Positions 1-8,435 of a DNA stretch of 12,175 nucleotides are shown here, piece by piece. The DNA is from a gamma proteobacterium symbiont of Bathyaustriella thionipta (GTDB taxonomy: Bacteria > Pseudomonadota > Gammaproteobacteria > Chromatiales > Chromatiaceae): positions 1 to 12,175 of the forward strand of contig JAHXHF010000127.1 of assembly GCA_025656895.1 (NCBI GenBank), written 5' to 3'. Both the position numbers and the translations under genes were made by a program. How positions within the stretch are numbered: the first letter of the stretch is position 1; each line of letters opens with the position of its first letter. The notes beneath the pieces are model-generated. The model did no database searches. It was not told where the DNA came from and worked only from the letters and a program-made list of their open reading frames with translations.

Positions 1-779
1 TGGTTGTAACCTTGCTGTTCGGTCTGATCGGCCTGTATGACGATTATAAAAAACTGGTATTGAATGACTCGCGCGGATTGGCATCACGCTATAAATATCT
101 GGCGCAATCGGTGGTTGGCCTGGGGGCAGCCATTGTGCTGTATCAGCTGGCCGAAACACCGGCAGAAACCGCCCTGCTGATTCCATTTTTCAAACATGCC
201 GCCATTCAACTGGGGCCTTTTTATATCCTGCTGACCTATCTGGTGATAGTCGGTAGCAGCAACGCGGTTAACCTGACCGATGGCCTGGATGGCCTGGCCA
301 TTATGCCGACCGTGCTGGTGGGTGGTGCTCTGGGGCTGTTTGCCTATTTATCCGGACATGCCGAATTTTCCAGCTATTTACTGATTCCCAGTGTTCCCGG
401 AGTCGGCGAAGTAGTGGTGTTTTGCGCGGCACTGGTAGGAGCCGGTCTGGGGTTTCTCTGGTTTAACGCCTACCCGGCGCAGGTTTTTATGGGAGATGTG
501 GGCGCGCTGGCGCTGGGGGCGGCACTGGGCGTGCTGGCCGTGATCGTACGTCAGGAACTGATTTTGTTTGTGATGGGCGGCGTGTTTGTTATGGAAACCG
601 TGTCGGTCATCTTGCAGGTGGCTTCTTACAAATTAACCGGACGGCGTATTTTTCGCATGGCTCCTTTGCACCATCATTATGAATTGAAAGGCTGGCCGGA
701 GCCACGCGTGATTGTGCGCTTCTGGATCATAACCGTGATTCTGGTGTTGATCGGTCTGGCCAGCTTGAAGATCCGTTAA
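1..779 (+). CDS. mraY: MraY, phospho-MurNAc-pentapeptide transferase (5' end missing)
   Basis: MraY is an inner-membrane enzyme that transfers phospho-MurNAc-pentapeptide from its UDP carrier to undecaprenyl phosphate, giving lipid I. The frame is open from the left edge, and the first complete codon is at position 3. About 258 residues are visible; the E. coli protein has 360, so roughly the first 100 are outside the window. The catalytic Asp pair lies in YDDYKK (positions 36-53), followed by NLTDGLDGLA, then FMGDVG with the third catalytic Asp (around 495). The C-terminal signature is HHHYELKGWPEPRVIVRFW. Several hydrophobic stretches fit the later transmembrane helices of this polytopic protein. 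The TTG at 12 is an internal Leu codon and not a start. The stop is 6 nt before murD, so the two are probably cotranscribed. Identification is secure; only the 5' boundary is unknown. Confidence 0.97.
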   Translation, partial: VVTLLFGLIGLYDDYKKLVLNDSRGLASRYKYLAQSVVGLGAAIVLYQLAETPAETALLIPFFKHAAIQLGPFYILLTYLVIVGSSNAVNLTDGLDGLAIMPTVLVGGALGLFAYLSGHAEFSSYLLIPSVPGVGEVVVFCAALVGAGLGFLWFNAYPAQVFMGDVGALALGAALGVLAVIVRQELILFVMGGVFVMETVSVILQVASYKLTGRRIFRMAPLHHHYELKGWPEPRVIVRFWIITVILVLIGLASLKIR

Positions 780-785
780 ACAGAG

Positions 786-2129
786 ATGAACATGAATCAG
801 CCACAACAGCCAAACAGGACCTTGATACTGGGGATGGGTAAAACCGGCCTCAGTATTGCGTCCTTTCTGGCTGCGCGTGGTGAATCTTTTGATGTGATGG
901 ATAGCCGTGAACAGCCCCCGTCACTGGCCGAATTTGCCCGCCTGTTTGAACAGGCGCGTCTGTATAGCGGTGGTTTTGATGAACGTGTTCTAGAGTCGAT
1001 ATCCCGCATTATTGTCAGCCCAGGAATTGCACTGTCACATGCTTTTTTCCGGCAAGCGGCTGAACGCGGTATTGAAGTGATGGGCGATGTTGAATTATTT
1101 GCCCGCTATGTGCAGGCGCCGGTGGTTGCCATCACCGGCTCCAACGGCAAAAGCACGGTAACCAGTTTGCTCGGTGAGATGGCGCGCTGTGCCGGTATCC
1201 CGGTAGCGGTAGGCGGCAATCTGGGTGAACCGGCCCTGAGTTTGTTACAGGATGACAGACAGTTGTATGTACTGGAATTATCCAGTTTTCAACTGGAAAC
1301 AACCCGTTCTCTACGACCGGCAGCGGCCGTGGTATTGAATATCAGTCCGGATCACCTGGACCGTCATGTTTCGCTGCATGCCTATAAAACAGCCAAGCAG
1401 GCGGTTTACCGGCAGGCCGCCGTGTGCTTGTGTAATCGACAGGATGAACAGGCCAGCGCACTGGCCGGACATTGCAACCGCAGTTTTGGCAGTGATGCCT
1501 CGGCGGATCAGTTCGGTCTGGTTGAGCGGCAAGAGAAAATCTGGCTGGCCAGGGGCGCGCAGGCCTTGTTGAAAGTGAATGATCTGAAACTGCAGGGCGC
1601 GCATAACCACACCAATGTACTGGCTGCTCTGGCTTTGGGTGAGGCAGTGGGTTTGCCTATGGACGCCATGCTGCAGGCTGCCAGAAATTTTGCGCCGCTG
1701 CCACACCGCTGTCAGTACGTGGTTGAATGCCATCAGGTGCGTTATATCGATGATTCAAAAGCCACCAATGTGGGCGCGGTAGTGGCTGCCTTGAAGGGGC
1801 TGGCCGCCAGTAGCAAAGGCCGTATCTTGCTGATTGCCGGTGGTGAAGCCAAAGAGAACGATTTTTCCGAACTGGTGGCTGCCACGCGCCAATACTGTCG
1901 TCGGGTTATTCTGATTGGACGTGATGCGCCGTTGTTGGCGCAAGCTATAGACAGAGAATTGAGCCATTTGTCGGCGAGTCTGGAAGCGGCCGTGAAGCAG
2001 GCGGCTGCTGAAGCAAAAGCACAGGACGTGGTGCTGTTGTCACCCGCCTGCGCCAGTTTCGATATGTTTGAAAACTATCAACAGCGTGGTGATTGTTTTG
2101 CGGCTGCGGCGCGGGCGGTGTGCGCATGA
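786..2129 (+). CDS. murD: MurD, UDP-MurNAc-L-alanine:D-glutamate ligase
   Basis: MurD is a cytoplasmic ATP-dependent Mur ligase that adds D-Glu to UDP-MurNAc-L-Ala. It has 447 residues, a little longer than E. coli MurD. The N-terminal Rossmann-like domain starts with LGMGKTGLS (15-23) and contains VMDSR (37-41). The ATP P-loop is GSNGKST (118-124), followed by ELSSFQLE (164-171). The Lys expected to be carbamylated is K204 in YKTAK. GAHNHTN (271-277) and DDSKATN (322-328) lead into the C-terminal domain, which ends with LSPACASFDMFENYQQRG (418-435), typical of MurD. Two in-frame ATGs occur, at 786 and 792. The purine-rich AGAG (782-785) abuts the first but sits 6 nt before the second, so 792 (445 residues) may be the real start. 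The stop overlaps the ftsW ATG by 4 bp. Confidence 0.97.
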   Translation: MNMNQPQQPNRTLILGMGKTGLSIASFLAARGESFDVMDSREQPPSLAEFARLFEQARLYSGGFDERVLESISRIIVSPGIALSHAFFRQAAERGIEVMGDVELFARYVQAPVVAITGSNGKSTVTSLLGEMARCAGIPVAVGGNLGEPALSLLQDDRQLYVLELSSFQLETTRSLRPAAAVVLNISPDHLDRHVSLHAYKTAKQAVYRQAAVCLCNRQDEQASALAGHCNRSFGSDASADQFGLVERQEKIWLARGAQALLKVNDLKLQGAHNHTNVLAALALGEAVGLPMDAMLQAARNFAPLPHRCQYVVECHQVRYIDDSKATNVGAVVAALKGLAASSKGRILLIAGGEAKENDFSELVAATRQYCRRVILIGRDAPLLAQAIDRELSHLSASLEAAVKQAAAEAKAQDVVLLSPACASFDMFENYQQRGDCFAAAARAVCA

Positions 2130-3319
2130 GCAGCAGCATCAGTCTGCAGGCCAGTCGCGGGCATGACAGCCTGCAGGTGCGTCTGGCACGTTTCGACTTC
2201 CCCTTGCTGGCGGTCGCATTGGGCCTGTTGTTATTCGGGCTGGTGATGGTGGCCTCGGCTTCCTTGCATCTGGGTGAACGTAATACAGGGGACGCTTTTT
2301 ATTATGTAATACGCCATCTGATTGCCATGGGTATAGGTTTGACTGCTGCGCTGATTGTGACGCGTATCCCGATGGATGTTTGGGAAAGATACAGTGTGCC
2401 GCTGTATTTTGCGGGTGTGTTGTTGTTGCTGCTTTTGATGGTTCCCGGTATCGGACGTGAAGCCAACGGCGCTATGCGCTGGATACCTCTGGGAGCCTTT
2501 AATTTGCAGCCCTCTGAATTTATAAAGTTGTTCGCGGTCATGTATGTGGCGGGTTATCTGGTGCGCCGCCAATACGAAGTGGCACATTCTGTATGGGCTT
2601 TTCTGAGGCCGTTGTTGCTGTTGCTGATTTCCATTGGCCTGATTCTTATGCAACCTGATTTTGGTACAGCGACCGTTATTTTATTGACTGCCCTGGGACT
2701 GCTGTTTCTGGGTGGTGTGCCTTTTTCACAATACGCGGCCATGATCGCCCTGGCGGCGGCCTCTATGACCGCTTTGGTGATTATATCCCCCTATCGTATG
2801 CAACGGGTTACGGCTTTTCTTGATCCCTGGCAGGATCCATATCATAGCGGTTACCAATTAACCCAGGCATTAATTGCTTTCGGTCGCGGTGAATGGTTCG
2901 GTGTGGGGCTGGGTAACGGGATTCAAAAACAGTTTTATCTGCCGGAAGCGCACACCGATTTCATTCTGGCGGTTGTGGGTGAGGAATTCGGCCTGTTGGG
3001 TACTGTGCTGGTGATGTCGGCCATTGCTTTTATCGCCTGGCGAGCCTTTTCAATAGCCACCAGAGCGACCGGAATGCAGCGCCTGTTTTCAGCCTGGGTA
3101 GCTTACGGACTGGGGTTGTGGGTCGGCCTGCAGGGCTTCATTAATGTCGGCGTCAATATCGGTCTGTTACCCACCAAAGGGCTGACCCTGCCGCTGATGA
3201 GCTATGGCGGCAATGCCATCATTGTTATGTGTATCCTGATCGCCATTTTATTGCGTATCGACTACGAATTACGCAAGCTGGACAGTGATGGCAGGGAGGC
3301 GGCATGGAAGCGCGCGTAA
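2126..3319 (+). CDS. ftsW: FtsW, septal peptidoglycan glycosyltransferase (SEDS family)
   Basis: FtsW is a SEDS-family integral membrane protein that polymerises lipid II into glycan at the division septum, working with the transpeptidase FtsI. Starting at ATG 2126 gives 397 residues (E. coli 414). About ten hydrophobic segments are visible, the first near 25-47. Family motifs include MRWIPLGAFNLQPSEFIK (117-134), QPDFGTA (176-182), LPEAHTDFILAVVGEE (272-287), whose Asp278 matches the catalytic Asp of SEDS proteins, and GLLPTKGLTLPLMSYGG (346-362), which favours FtsW over RodA. I chose 2126 because ATGA overlaps the murD stop, giving a standard coupled start. A TTG at 2093 would extend the frame by 11 residues inside murD but has no support. 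The 3' end overlaps murG by 16 bp. Confidence 0.96.
   Translation: MSSSISLQASRGHDSLQVRLARFDFPLLAVALGLLLFGLVMVASASLHLGERNTGDAFYYVIRHLIAMGIGLTAALIVTRIPMDVWERYSVPLYFAGVLLLLLLMVPGIGREANGAMRWIPLGAFNLQPSEFIKLFAVMYVAGYLVRRQYEVAHSVWAFLRPLLLLLISIGLILMQPDFGTATVILLTALGLLFLGGVPFSQYAAMIALAAASMTALVIISPYRMQRVTAFLDPWQDPYHSGYQLTQALIAFGRGEWFGVGLGNGIQKQFYLPEAHTDFILAVVGEEFGLLGTVLVMSAIAFIAWRAFSIATRATGMQRLFSAWVAYGLGLWVGLQGFINVGVNIGLLPTKGLTLPLMSYGGNAIIVMCILIAILLRIDYELRKLDSDGREAAWKRA
3293..3299 (+). promoter_or_regulatory. Strong ribosome binding site of murG, inside the ftsW 3' end
   Basis: AGGGAGG lies 4 nt before the ATG at 3304. It is the clearest Shine-Dalgarno match among the overlapping genes and supports 3304 as the main murG start. 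It lies within the last codons of ftsW. Confidence 0.75.
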
Positions 3320-4374
3320 TGATTATGGCGGGCGGCACCGGTGGCCATGTATTCCCGGCGCTGGCGGTGGCTGAAGAATTGCAGGCCAGAGGTGTGCAGC
3401 TTTGCTGGCTGGGTAATCCACAGGGTTTTGAAGCCGGGGTGGTCGCTGCTGCCGGCATCCGTTTTGAACCGCTGCAGGTACAGGGCTTGCGCGGCAGCAG
3501 TCTGCTGCGACGCATCAAGGCCCCCTTTGTTCTGTTGTATGCCTTATGGCAGGCACGACAGGCCATCAGGCGTTTTTCGCCTTGTGCGGTACTGGGTATG
3601 GGAGGCTATGTTGCCGGACCCGGAGGGGTGGCCAGTTGGCTGATGCGCAAGCCATTGATTATTCATGAACAAAATGCCATTGCCGGCCTGACCAATCGAC
3701 TACTGGCGCATGTAGCCACTTACAAATTTCAGGCATTTGAAAACAGTTTCGATGCAGCCAGGCTGGCTGTTACGGTTGGCAATCCGGTGCGCAAAGAGAT
3801 TGCCACATTACCCTGGTCGGGTTCGGCGGAAGCGGGCAAAAAGCCCAATTTGCTGGTCATTGGCGGCAGTCTGGGAGCGCAGGCACTGAATGAAACCGTG
3901 CCGCAGGCACTGGCATTGCTGCAAACATATATGCGTCCTAATGTACGCCATCAAAGCGGTCGTGACAAAGATACGAGCACATTCGCGGCTTATGCGGAAA
4001 ATCGGGTGGAAGCCGACATCAAAGCGTTTATTGAAGATATGGCAGAAGCTTTGGCCTGGGCGGATATCGTAATTTGCCGGGCGGGTGCTTTAACCCTGAC
4101 CGAACTGATGGTGACGGGGCTGCCTTCTATTCTGGTGCCTTATCCTTATGCTGTGGATGATCATCAGAGCGCCAACGCATCCAGCCTGGTGGAAGCCGGG
4201 GCAGCCATCATGATTCAGCAGTCGGAACTAAGCGCACAGCGACTCAGTGAACAGTTACTGGATTTACTCAATGATCCGAAACGCTTACAGCGTATGGCGC
4301 TGGCAGCTAGAGAACTGGCCAGGCCGGACGCCGCGCAGCGCGTGGCCGATGCTTGTGTGGAGTGTTGCCGATGA
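3304..4374 (+). CDS. murG: MurG, lipid II-forming GlcNAc transferase
   Basis: MurG is a peripheral inner-membrane GT-B glycosyltransferase. It adds GlcNAc from UDP-GlcNAc to lipid I, giving lipid II. It has 356 residues, matching E. coli (355). The first glycine-rich loop is GGTGGHVFP (10-18). The second is GMGGYVAGPGG (98-108), followed by HEQNAIAGLTNR (121-132). The third is GGSLGAQALNE (187-197), opening the C-terminal domain. The sugar-nucleotide site is CRAGALTLTELMVTGLPSI (258-276), followed by PYPYAVDDHQSANA. ATG 3304 is preferred because AGGGAGG stands just before it. An in-frame ATG at 3319 forms TAATG with the ftsW stop and would remove only five residues, still upstream of the first loop. 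It overlaps ftsW by 16 bp and murC by 4 bp. Confidence 0.97.
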   Translation: MEARVMIMAGGTGGHVFPALAVAEELQARGVQLCWLGNPQGFEAGVVAAAGIRFEPLQVQGLRGSSLLRRIKAPFVLLYALWQARQAIRRFSPCAVLGMGGYVAGPGGVASWLMRKPLIIHEQNAIAGLTNRLLAHVATYKFQAFENSFDAARLAVTVGNPVRKEIATLPWSGSAEAGKKPNLLVIGGSLGAQALNETVPQALALLQTYMRPNVRHQSGRDKDTSTFAAYAENRVEADIKAFIEDMAEALAWADIVICRAGALTLTELMVTGLPSILVPYPYAVDDHQSANASSLVEAGAAIMIQQSELSAQRLSEQLLDLLNDPKRLQRMALAARELARPDAAQRVADACVECCR

Positions 4375-5822
4375 ATAACAAAGTCAGCGAATCATTCATC
4401 CATCATGCACCGGGGCGCATGGGCCATACGCGCCACATTCATTTTGTGGGCATTGGTGGCGCGGGCATGAGCGGAATTGCCGAAGTACTGTTGAATCTGG
4501 GCTATGAAGTTTCCGGTTCCGATGTACGCCGTTCTGCAGTAACCGAACGTTTGCAGCAGGCAGGTGCCGAGGTCATGCAGGGACATGCGGCCGAAAATGT
4601 GGCGAAAGCGGATGCGGTTGTAATTTCTACCGCGATTGATGAGCAAAACCCGGAGATACAGGCCGCTCGCGCACGTCGTATTCCACTGGTGCCGCGTGCC
4701 GAAATGCTGGCGGAACTGATGCGCTTTCGCTTCGGCATAGCGGTGGCCGGCACCCACGGAAAAACCACCACTACCAGTCTGGTCAGCAGTCTGCTGGCTG
4801 AAGCCGGACTGGACCCTACCTACGTGATTGGCGGCAAGTTGAACAGTTCCGGCAGCCACGCGGCCCTGGGTGAAAGTGACTATCTGGTGGCCGAGGCGGA
4901 TGAAAGTGATGCTTCCTTTCTGTATTTGCAACCGATGATGGCAGTAGTCACTAATATTGATGCCGATCATCTGGCTACCTATGGCGGTGAATTCAGTCGC
5001 CTGCGCCAGACTTTTGCCGAATTTTTACATCATCTGCCCTTTTACGGTCTGGCGGTGGTGTGTATTGATGATGACGAAGTACGTTCCCTGTTGCCGCAAA
5101 TCAGTCGTCAGACCATTACCTATGGCCTGGCTGAAGATGCAGATGTGCGAGCGGTTAATGTACGTTATGCAGGCGGTCAGAGTCATTTTGATGTAGCCCT
5201 GCGGGATGGCCGTATCCTGTCCGGACTGTGTTTGAATATGCCGGGTTTGCATAATGTGCAAAACGCACTGGCGGCTATTGGTGTAGCTCTGGAACTGGGC
5301 GTTAAGGAACAGGCTTTACAGCGTGGACTGGCACATTTCCAGGGCATAGGCAGACGTTTTCAAATCAAGCAGAATTGTGTGGTGGATGGCCAGTCAATAA
5401 TGCTGGTTGATGATTATGCGCATCATCCGAATGAACTGGCGGCGGTTATGCAGGCCGTACGTGAAGGTTGGCCGGGCAAGCGGCTGGTGCTGATATTTCA
5501 GCCGCACCGTTATTCCCGCACCCGCGATCAGTTTGATGATTTTGTAGCACTGCTGTCACAGGTTGATGTACTGCTGCTCAGTGAAGTGTATGCGGCCGGT
5601 GAAAAACCACTGGAAGGTGCGGACGGTCGGGCACTGGCGCGGGCTATTCGCAGTCGCGCGCAGCTTGATCCGGTATTTGTTGAAAATCTACAGGACATTG
5701 CGCAAATTCTGCCTGCTTTGTTGCAGGCCGGAGACTGCGTTGTGACCGCAGGCGCGGGTGATATTGGACAGTTGGCGATCAAGCTGGCAGAGAAATGGTG
5801 TGTTGCCGGAGAACAGTCATGA
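4371..5822 (+). CDS. murC: MurC, UDP-MurNAc:L-alanine ligase
   Basis: MurC is the first Mur ligase, adding L-Ala to UDP-MurNAc in the cytoplasm with ATP. Starting at ATG 4371 gives 483 residues (E. coli 491). The N-terminal UDP-binding loop is GIGGAGMSGIAE (27-38). The P-loop is GTHGKTTTT (127-135). EADESD (175-180) and NIDADH (195-200) carry metal and phosphate ligands. PGLHNVQNALAA (291-302) and GIGRRFQ (325-331) precede the C-terminal domain with DDYAHHPNE (347-355) and FQPHRYSRT (376-384). ATG 4371 overlaps the murG stop as ATGA and has GGAG 8 nt upstream (4359-4362). The TTG at 4353, which would add six residues, is not needed. Its stop overlaps murB by 4 bp, placing two consecutive UDP-MurNAc steps side by side. 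Confidence 0.97.
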   Translation: MNNKVSESFIHHAPGRMGHTRHIHFVGIGGAGMSGIAEVLLNLGYEVSGSDVRRSAVTERLQQAGAEVMQGHAAENVAKADAVVISTAIDEQNPEIQAARARRIPLVPRAEMLAELMRFRFGIAVAGTHGKTTTTSLVSSLLAEAGLDPTYVIGGKLNSSGSHAALGESDYLVAEADESDASFLYLQPMMAVVTNIDADHLATYGGEFSRLRQTFAEFLHHLPFYGLAVVCIDDDEVRSLLPQISRQTITYGLAEDADVRAVNVRYAGGQSHFDVALRDGRILSGLCLNMPGLHNVQNALAAIGVALELGVKEQALQRGLAHFQGIGRRFQIKQNCVVDGQSIMLVDDYAHHPNELAAVMQAVREGWPGKRLVLIFQPHRYSRTRDQFDDFVALLSQVDVLLLSEVYAAGEKPLEGADGRALARAIRSRAQLDPVFVENLQDIAQILPALLQAGDCVVTAGAGDIGQLAIKLAEKWCVAGEQS

Positions 5823-6721
5823 TGACGGCAGCCTCACAGCCGATGCGCTTACGTGGAGAAATAAGCTACGACGAGCCGCTTAGCAAGCACACCAGTTGGC
5901 GTGTGGGTGGTGCGGCGCGTTGTTTTTACCGGCCGGCTGACGCACAGGATCTGAGTGTGTTTTTAGCCGCGCTGCCACAGGATGAACCTTTGTTGTGGCT
6001 GGGCCTGGGCAGTAATTTGCTGGTACGCGATGGTGGTTTTAAAGGCACAGTGATTGCCCTGCAGGGGCGGCTGGCCGATATCCATATACAAAATGATGGC
6101 GGCCTGCTGGCAGGCGCCGGTGTCAGTTGCGCCAAACTGGCGCGCACAGCGGTGCGTAATGAATGGGTGGGGCTGGAGTTTTTTGCCGGTATTCCCGGTA
6201 CGCTCGGCGGTGCCCTGCGCATGAATGCGGGAGCTTTTGGCGGCGAAACCTGGCAGCAGGTGAAGTGGGTGCAAACCATAGACCGCCAGGGAGTGCTGCG
6301 ACAACGTCAGGCATCTGAATTCAAGGTGGCTTATCGGCAGGTGGACGGGCCGTTGAATGAATGGTTTACCGCCGCGCAATTTCAGCTGCATAAAGGCGAT
6401 ACACAACAGGCGCAGAGTCGCATTCGTGATTTACTTAAGCGCCGCTCGCAAAGCCAGCCTACCCGCTTGCCCAGTTGTGGTTCGGTATTTCGAAATCCCG
6501 AAGGTGAGCATGCTGCGCGTCTGATCGAAGCAGCCGGATTGAAAGATTATTGTATCGGCAAAGCCTGCGTTTCCAGTCAGCATGCCAATTTTATTATCAA
6601 TACCGGCGGTGCCAGCGCGTCTGATATTGAAGCACTGATTGCACATATCCAGGCGGTTGTCAGAGACAGGTTTGCTATTGAAATGCAGCCTGAAGTTCAT
6701 CGAGTGGGAGAGGCGCAATGA
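5819..6721 (+). CDS. murB: MurB, UDP-N-acetylenolpyruvoylglucosamine reductase, short form
   Basis: MurB is a cytoplasmic FAD enzyme that reduces UDP-GlcNAc-enolpyruvate to UDP-MurNAc with NADPH. It has 300 residues, the size of the short (type II) MurB group; E. coli MurB is type I with 342. The FAD-binding part includes HTSWRVGGAARCF (24-36), LGLGSNLLVRDGGF (61-74), AGAGVSCAKLA (98-108) and GLEFFAGIPGTLGGALRMNA (118-137). The catalytic Ser is S222 in PSCGSVFRNP (218-227). The second catalytic residue is E292 in QPEVHRVG. ATG 5819 was chosen over ATG 5795 because it overlaps the murC stop as ATGA and has GGAGA 6 nt upstream (5808-5812). A second ATG follows directly at 5822. It overlaps ddl by 4 bp. 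murB lies outside the cluster in E. coli. Confidence 0.96.
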   Translation: MMTAASQPMRLRGEISYDEPLSKHTSWRVGGAARCFYRPADAQDLSVFLAALPQDEPLLWLGLGSNLLVRDGGFKGTVIALQGRLADIHIQNDGGLLAGAGVSCAKLARTAVRNEWVGLEFFAGIPGTLGGALRMNAGAFGGETWQQVKWVQTIDRQGVLRQRQASEFKVAYRQVDGPLNEWFTAAQFQLHKGDTQQAQSRIRDLLKRRSQSQPTRLPSCGSVFRNPEGEHAARLIEAAGLKDYCIGKACVSSQHANFIINTGGASASDIEALIAHIQAVVRDRFAIEMQPEVHRVGEAQ

Positions 6722-7653
6722 AGCTGTCTGAAACCACGAAAAGCGTGGCTGATATGGGACGGGTCGCGGTCCTGATGGGCGGTGATTCCGCCGAGCGTGA
6801 AATTTCCCTGCTCAGTGGCGACGCGGTACTGCAGGCCTTGTTGCGTAAGGGGGTGGATGCGCATGCCTATGACCCGGCTGCAAACGGCCTGAGCGATTTA
6901 GGTAAAAACTTCTCACGTGCATTCATTGCATTACATGGACGGGGTGGTGAAGACGGCCAGATTCAGGGGGCTTTGCAAACTCTGGGGCTGCCTTATACCG
7001 GCAGTGGCGTGTTGGGATCAGCCATTGCCATGGATAAATATCGCTGCAAACTGTTGTGGCAGGGGCTGGGAGTAGCTACGCCGGCTTTTTTTGTGGCGCA
7101 GCAAAAACAGGATCTGCAGCAGGCGCAGCAGATTGATTTTCCGTTGATGGTCAAGCCGCTGCGGGAAGGTTCCAGCATCGGTATGGCACGTGTGGATGAT
7201 GCCCGGCAGTTAGAAAAGGCCTGGCAGGTGGCGCGTGAATACGATGATCTGGTACTGGTTGAACAATGGATTGCCGGCGAAGAATACACCGGTGCCATTC
7301 TTGATGATCAGGCGCTGCCTTTGATTCGCCTGCAGACCAGCCATGATTTTTATGATTACGCAGCCAAATATGAGGCCGATGATACCGATTACATCTGTCC
7401 CTGTGGTTTACCGGATGAGCAGGAGGAAGCGCTACAGGGTTTGTTGTTAAAGGCTTTTCGGGCCATTGATGCCAGCGGTTGGGGACGTGTGGACTTTATG
7501 CTGGATGAACAGGGCAGACCCTGGTTCATCGAAGTGAATACGGTTCCGGGTATGACCAGCCACAGTCTGGTGCCGATGGCGGCGCAACAGGCGCAGATTG
7601 GCTTTGATGATCTGGTGTGGAAAATCCTGTTAAGCAGTGAAATAAAACGATGA
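6718..7653 (+). CDS. ddl: Ddl, D-alanine:D-alanine ligase
   Basis: Ddl is a cytoplasmic ATP-grasp ligase that makes the D-Ala-D-Ala dipeptide used by MurF. It has 311 residues (E. coli DdlB 306). GGDSAEREISL (21-31) carries Glu26, matching catalytic E15 of DdlB. ALHGRGGEDGQIQG (71-84) and GSAIAMDK (100-107) follow. The ATP-grasp centre includes KPLREGSSIG (146-155). The omega loop has YDYAAKY (212-218), with Tyr218 at the position that is Phe in D-lactate-adding ligases, so ordinary D-Ala-D-Ala specificity is expected. The metal ligands are D259, E272 and N274 in GRVDF and FIEVNTVPGM. ATG 6718 overlaps the murB stop and has GGAG 7 nt upstream. The stop overlaps ftsQ by 4 bp. Confidence 0.97.
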   Translation: MKLSETTKSVADMGRVAVLMGGDSAEREISLLSGDAVLQALLRKGVDAHAYDPAANGLSDLGKNFSRAFIALHGRGGEDGQIQGALQTLGLPYTGSGVLGSAIAMDKYRCKLLWQGLGVATPAFFVAQQKQDLQQAQQIDFPLMVKPLREGSSIGMARVDDARQLEKAWQVAREYDDLVLVEQWIAGEEYTGAILDDQALPLIRLQTSHDFYDYAAKYEADDTDYICPCGLPDEQEEALQGLLLKAFRAIDASGWGRVDFMLDEQGRPWFIEVNTVPGMTSHSLVPMAAQQAQIGFDDLVWKILLSSEIKR

Positions 7654-8435
7654 AAACACGCCGTAAAATGAACCGTCGTAAGCAACAGCCCAGGCGTGCA
7701 TGGGTGATTGATTGGGCGCGTACCGGTCGCTGGCTGACAGCGGGCGCTTTTATGTTGTCCATGGGGGTGATGTTCAGCGTACTGTCGGTAGCCCTGACCG
7801 CACCGGATGCGCTGCCATTAAAGGTTGTTAAAATTCACGGCACTTTTGCCCATTTGCATAATTCAGATCTGGAACAGGCGATTGCCGGCCTGACCCGGCG
7901 AGGGTTTTTTACTGTGGATGTGGAAAAAATCCGCCAGCGCAGTGAAGCACTGCCCTGGGTCGAATCGGTCAGTGTGCGCCGCATCTGGCCGGATCGTCTG
8001 GATTTGACTGTGCGTGAACGCCAGCCGCTGGCATTCTGGAATGATGATGCACTGATTGATCGGCAGGCGGTTATTTTTCGCCCATCCGATTTGCCGGTGA
8101 GCAAAACTTTGCCGCATTTGCGCGGGCCGGAAACACAGGCTGAATTGATGCTGCAGCAGTTGACAAATTTCAAACGCATGCTGACTGCAGTGGCGGAGGA
8201 TGTGGTGCAACTGGTGCTGGATGATCGTGGCAGCTGGAGTCTTACAACCCGCAGCGGGATTCATATAAGTCTTGGAACCGGACAGGTAGTTCAACGTCTG
8301 CAGCGACTGGTGCAATATCTACCCGATTTACTAAACCAGGCTGACAAACAACCGGTTAGTGTGGACTTGCGCTACACCAACGGATTTGCGGTACGTTATG
8401 CGGCCAAAACCATGAGTAATAGTCAGGAAAGCTGA
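7650..8435 (+). CDS. ftsQ: FtsQ, divisome scaffold protein
   Basis: FtsQ is a bitopic inner-membrane protein that links the early cytoplasmic divisome to FtsB-FtsL and the septal synthases. It has 261 residues (E. coli 276). The cytoplasmic tail is very basic (KTRRKMNRRKQQPRR, 2-16). One transmembrane helix spans about 28-50. A periplasmic POTRA domain (about 56-125) contains LPLKVVKIHG, LPWVESVSVRRIWPDRL (101-117) and VRERQPLAFW (121-130). The beta domain follows and ends with VDLRYTNGFAVRY (238-250), typical of FtsQ. ATG 7650 overlaps the ddl stop by 4 bp but has no recognisable Shine-Dalgarno, so initiation probably relies on ribosomes finishing ddl. A second in-frame ATG at 7668 has none either. 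FtsQ is the least conserved gene here, but topology and position make the call firm. Confidence 0.93.
   Translation: MKTRRKMNRRKQQPRRAWVIDWARTGRWLTAGAFMLSMGVMFSVLSVALTAPDALPLKVVKIHGTFAHLHNSDLEQAIAGLTRRGFFTVDVEKIRQRSEALPWVESVSVRRIWPDRLDLTVRERQPLAFWNDDALIDRQAVIFRPSDLPVSKTLPHLRGPETQAELMLQQLTNFKRMLTAVAEDVVQLVLDDRGSWSLTTRSGIHISLGTGQVVQRLQRLVQYLPDLLNQADKQPVSVDLRYTNGFAVRYAAKTMSNSQES

Noticed and set aside
2093..2125. TTG start extending ftsW upstream
   Set aside because: It lies inside murD, has no good ribosome site, and ATG 2126 forms the same ATGA overlap seen at neighbouring junctions.
4392..4970. 192-codon open frame on the minus strand across murC
   Set aside because: It is antisense to conserved murC motifs and has no recognisable domain.
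5795..5818. ATG 5795 as the murB start
   Set aside because: GGAGA at 5808-5812 lies downstream of it and is placed correctly for ATG 5819, which overlaps the murC stop.
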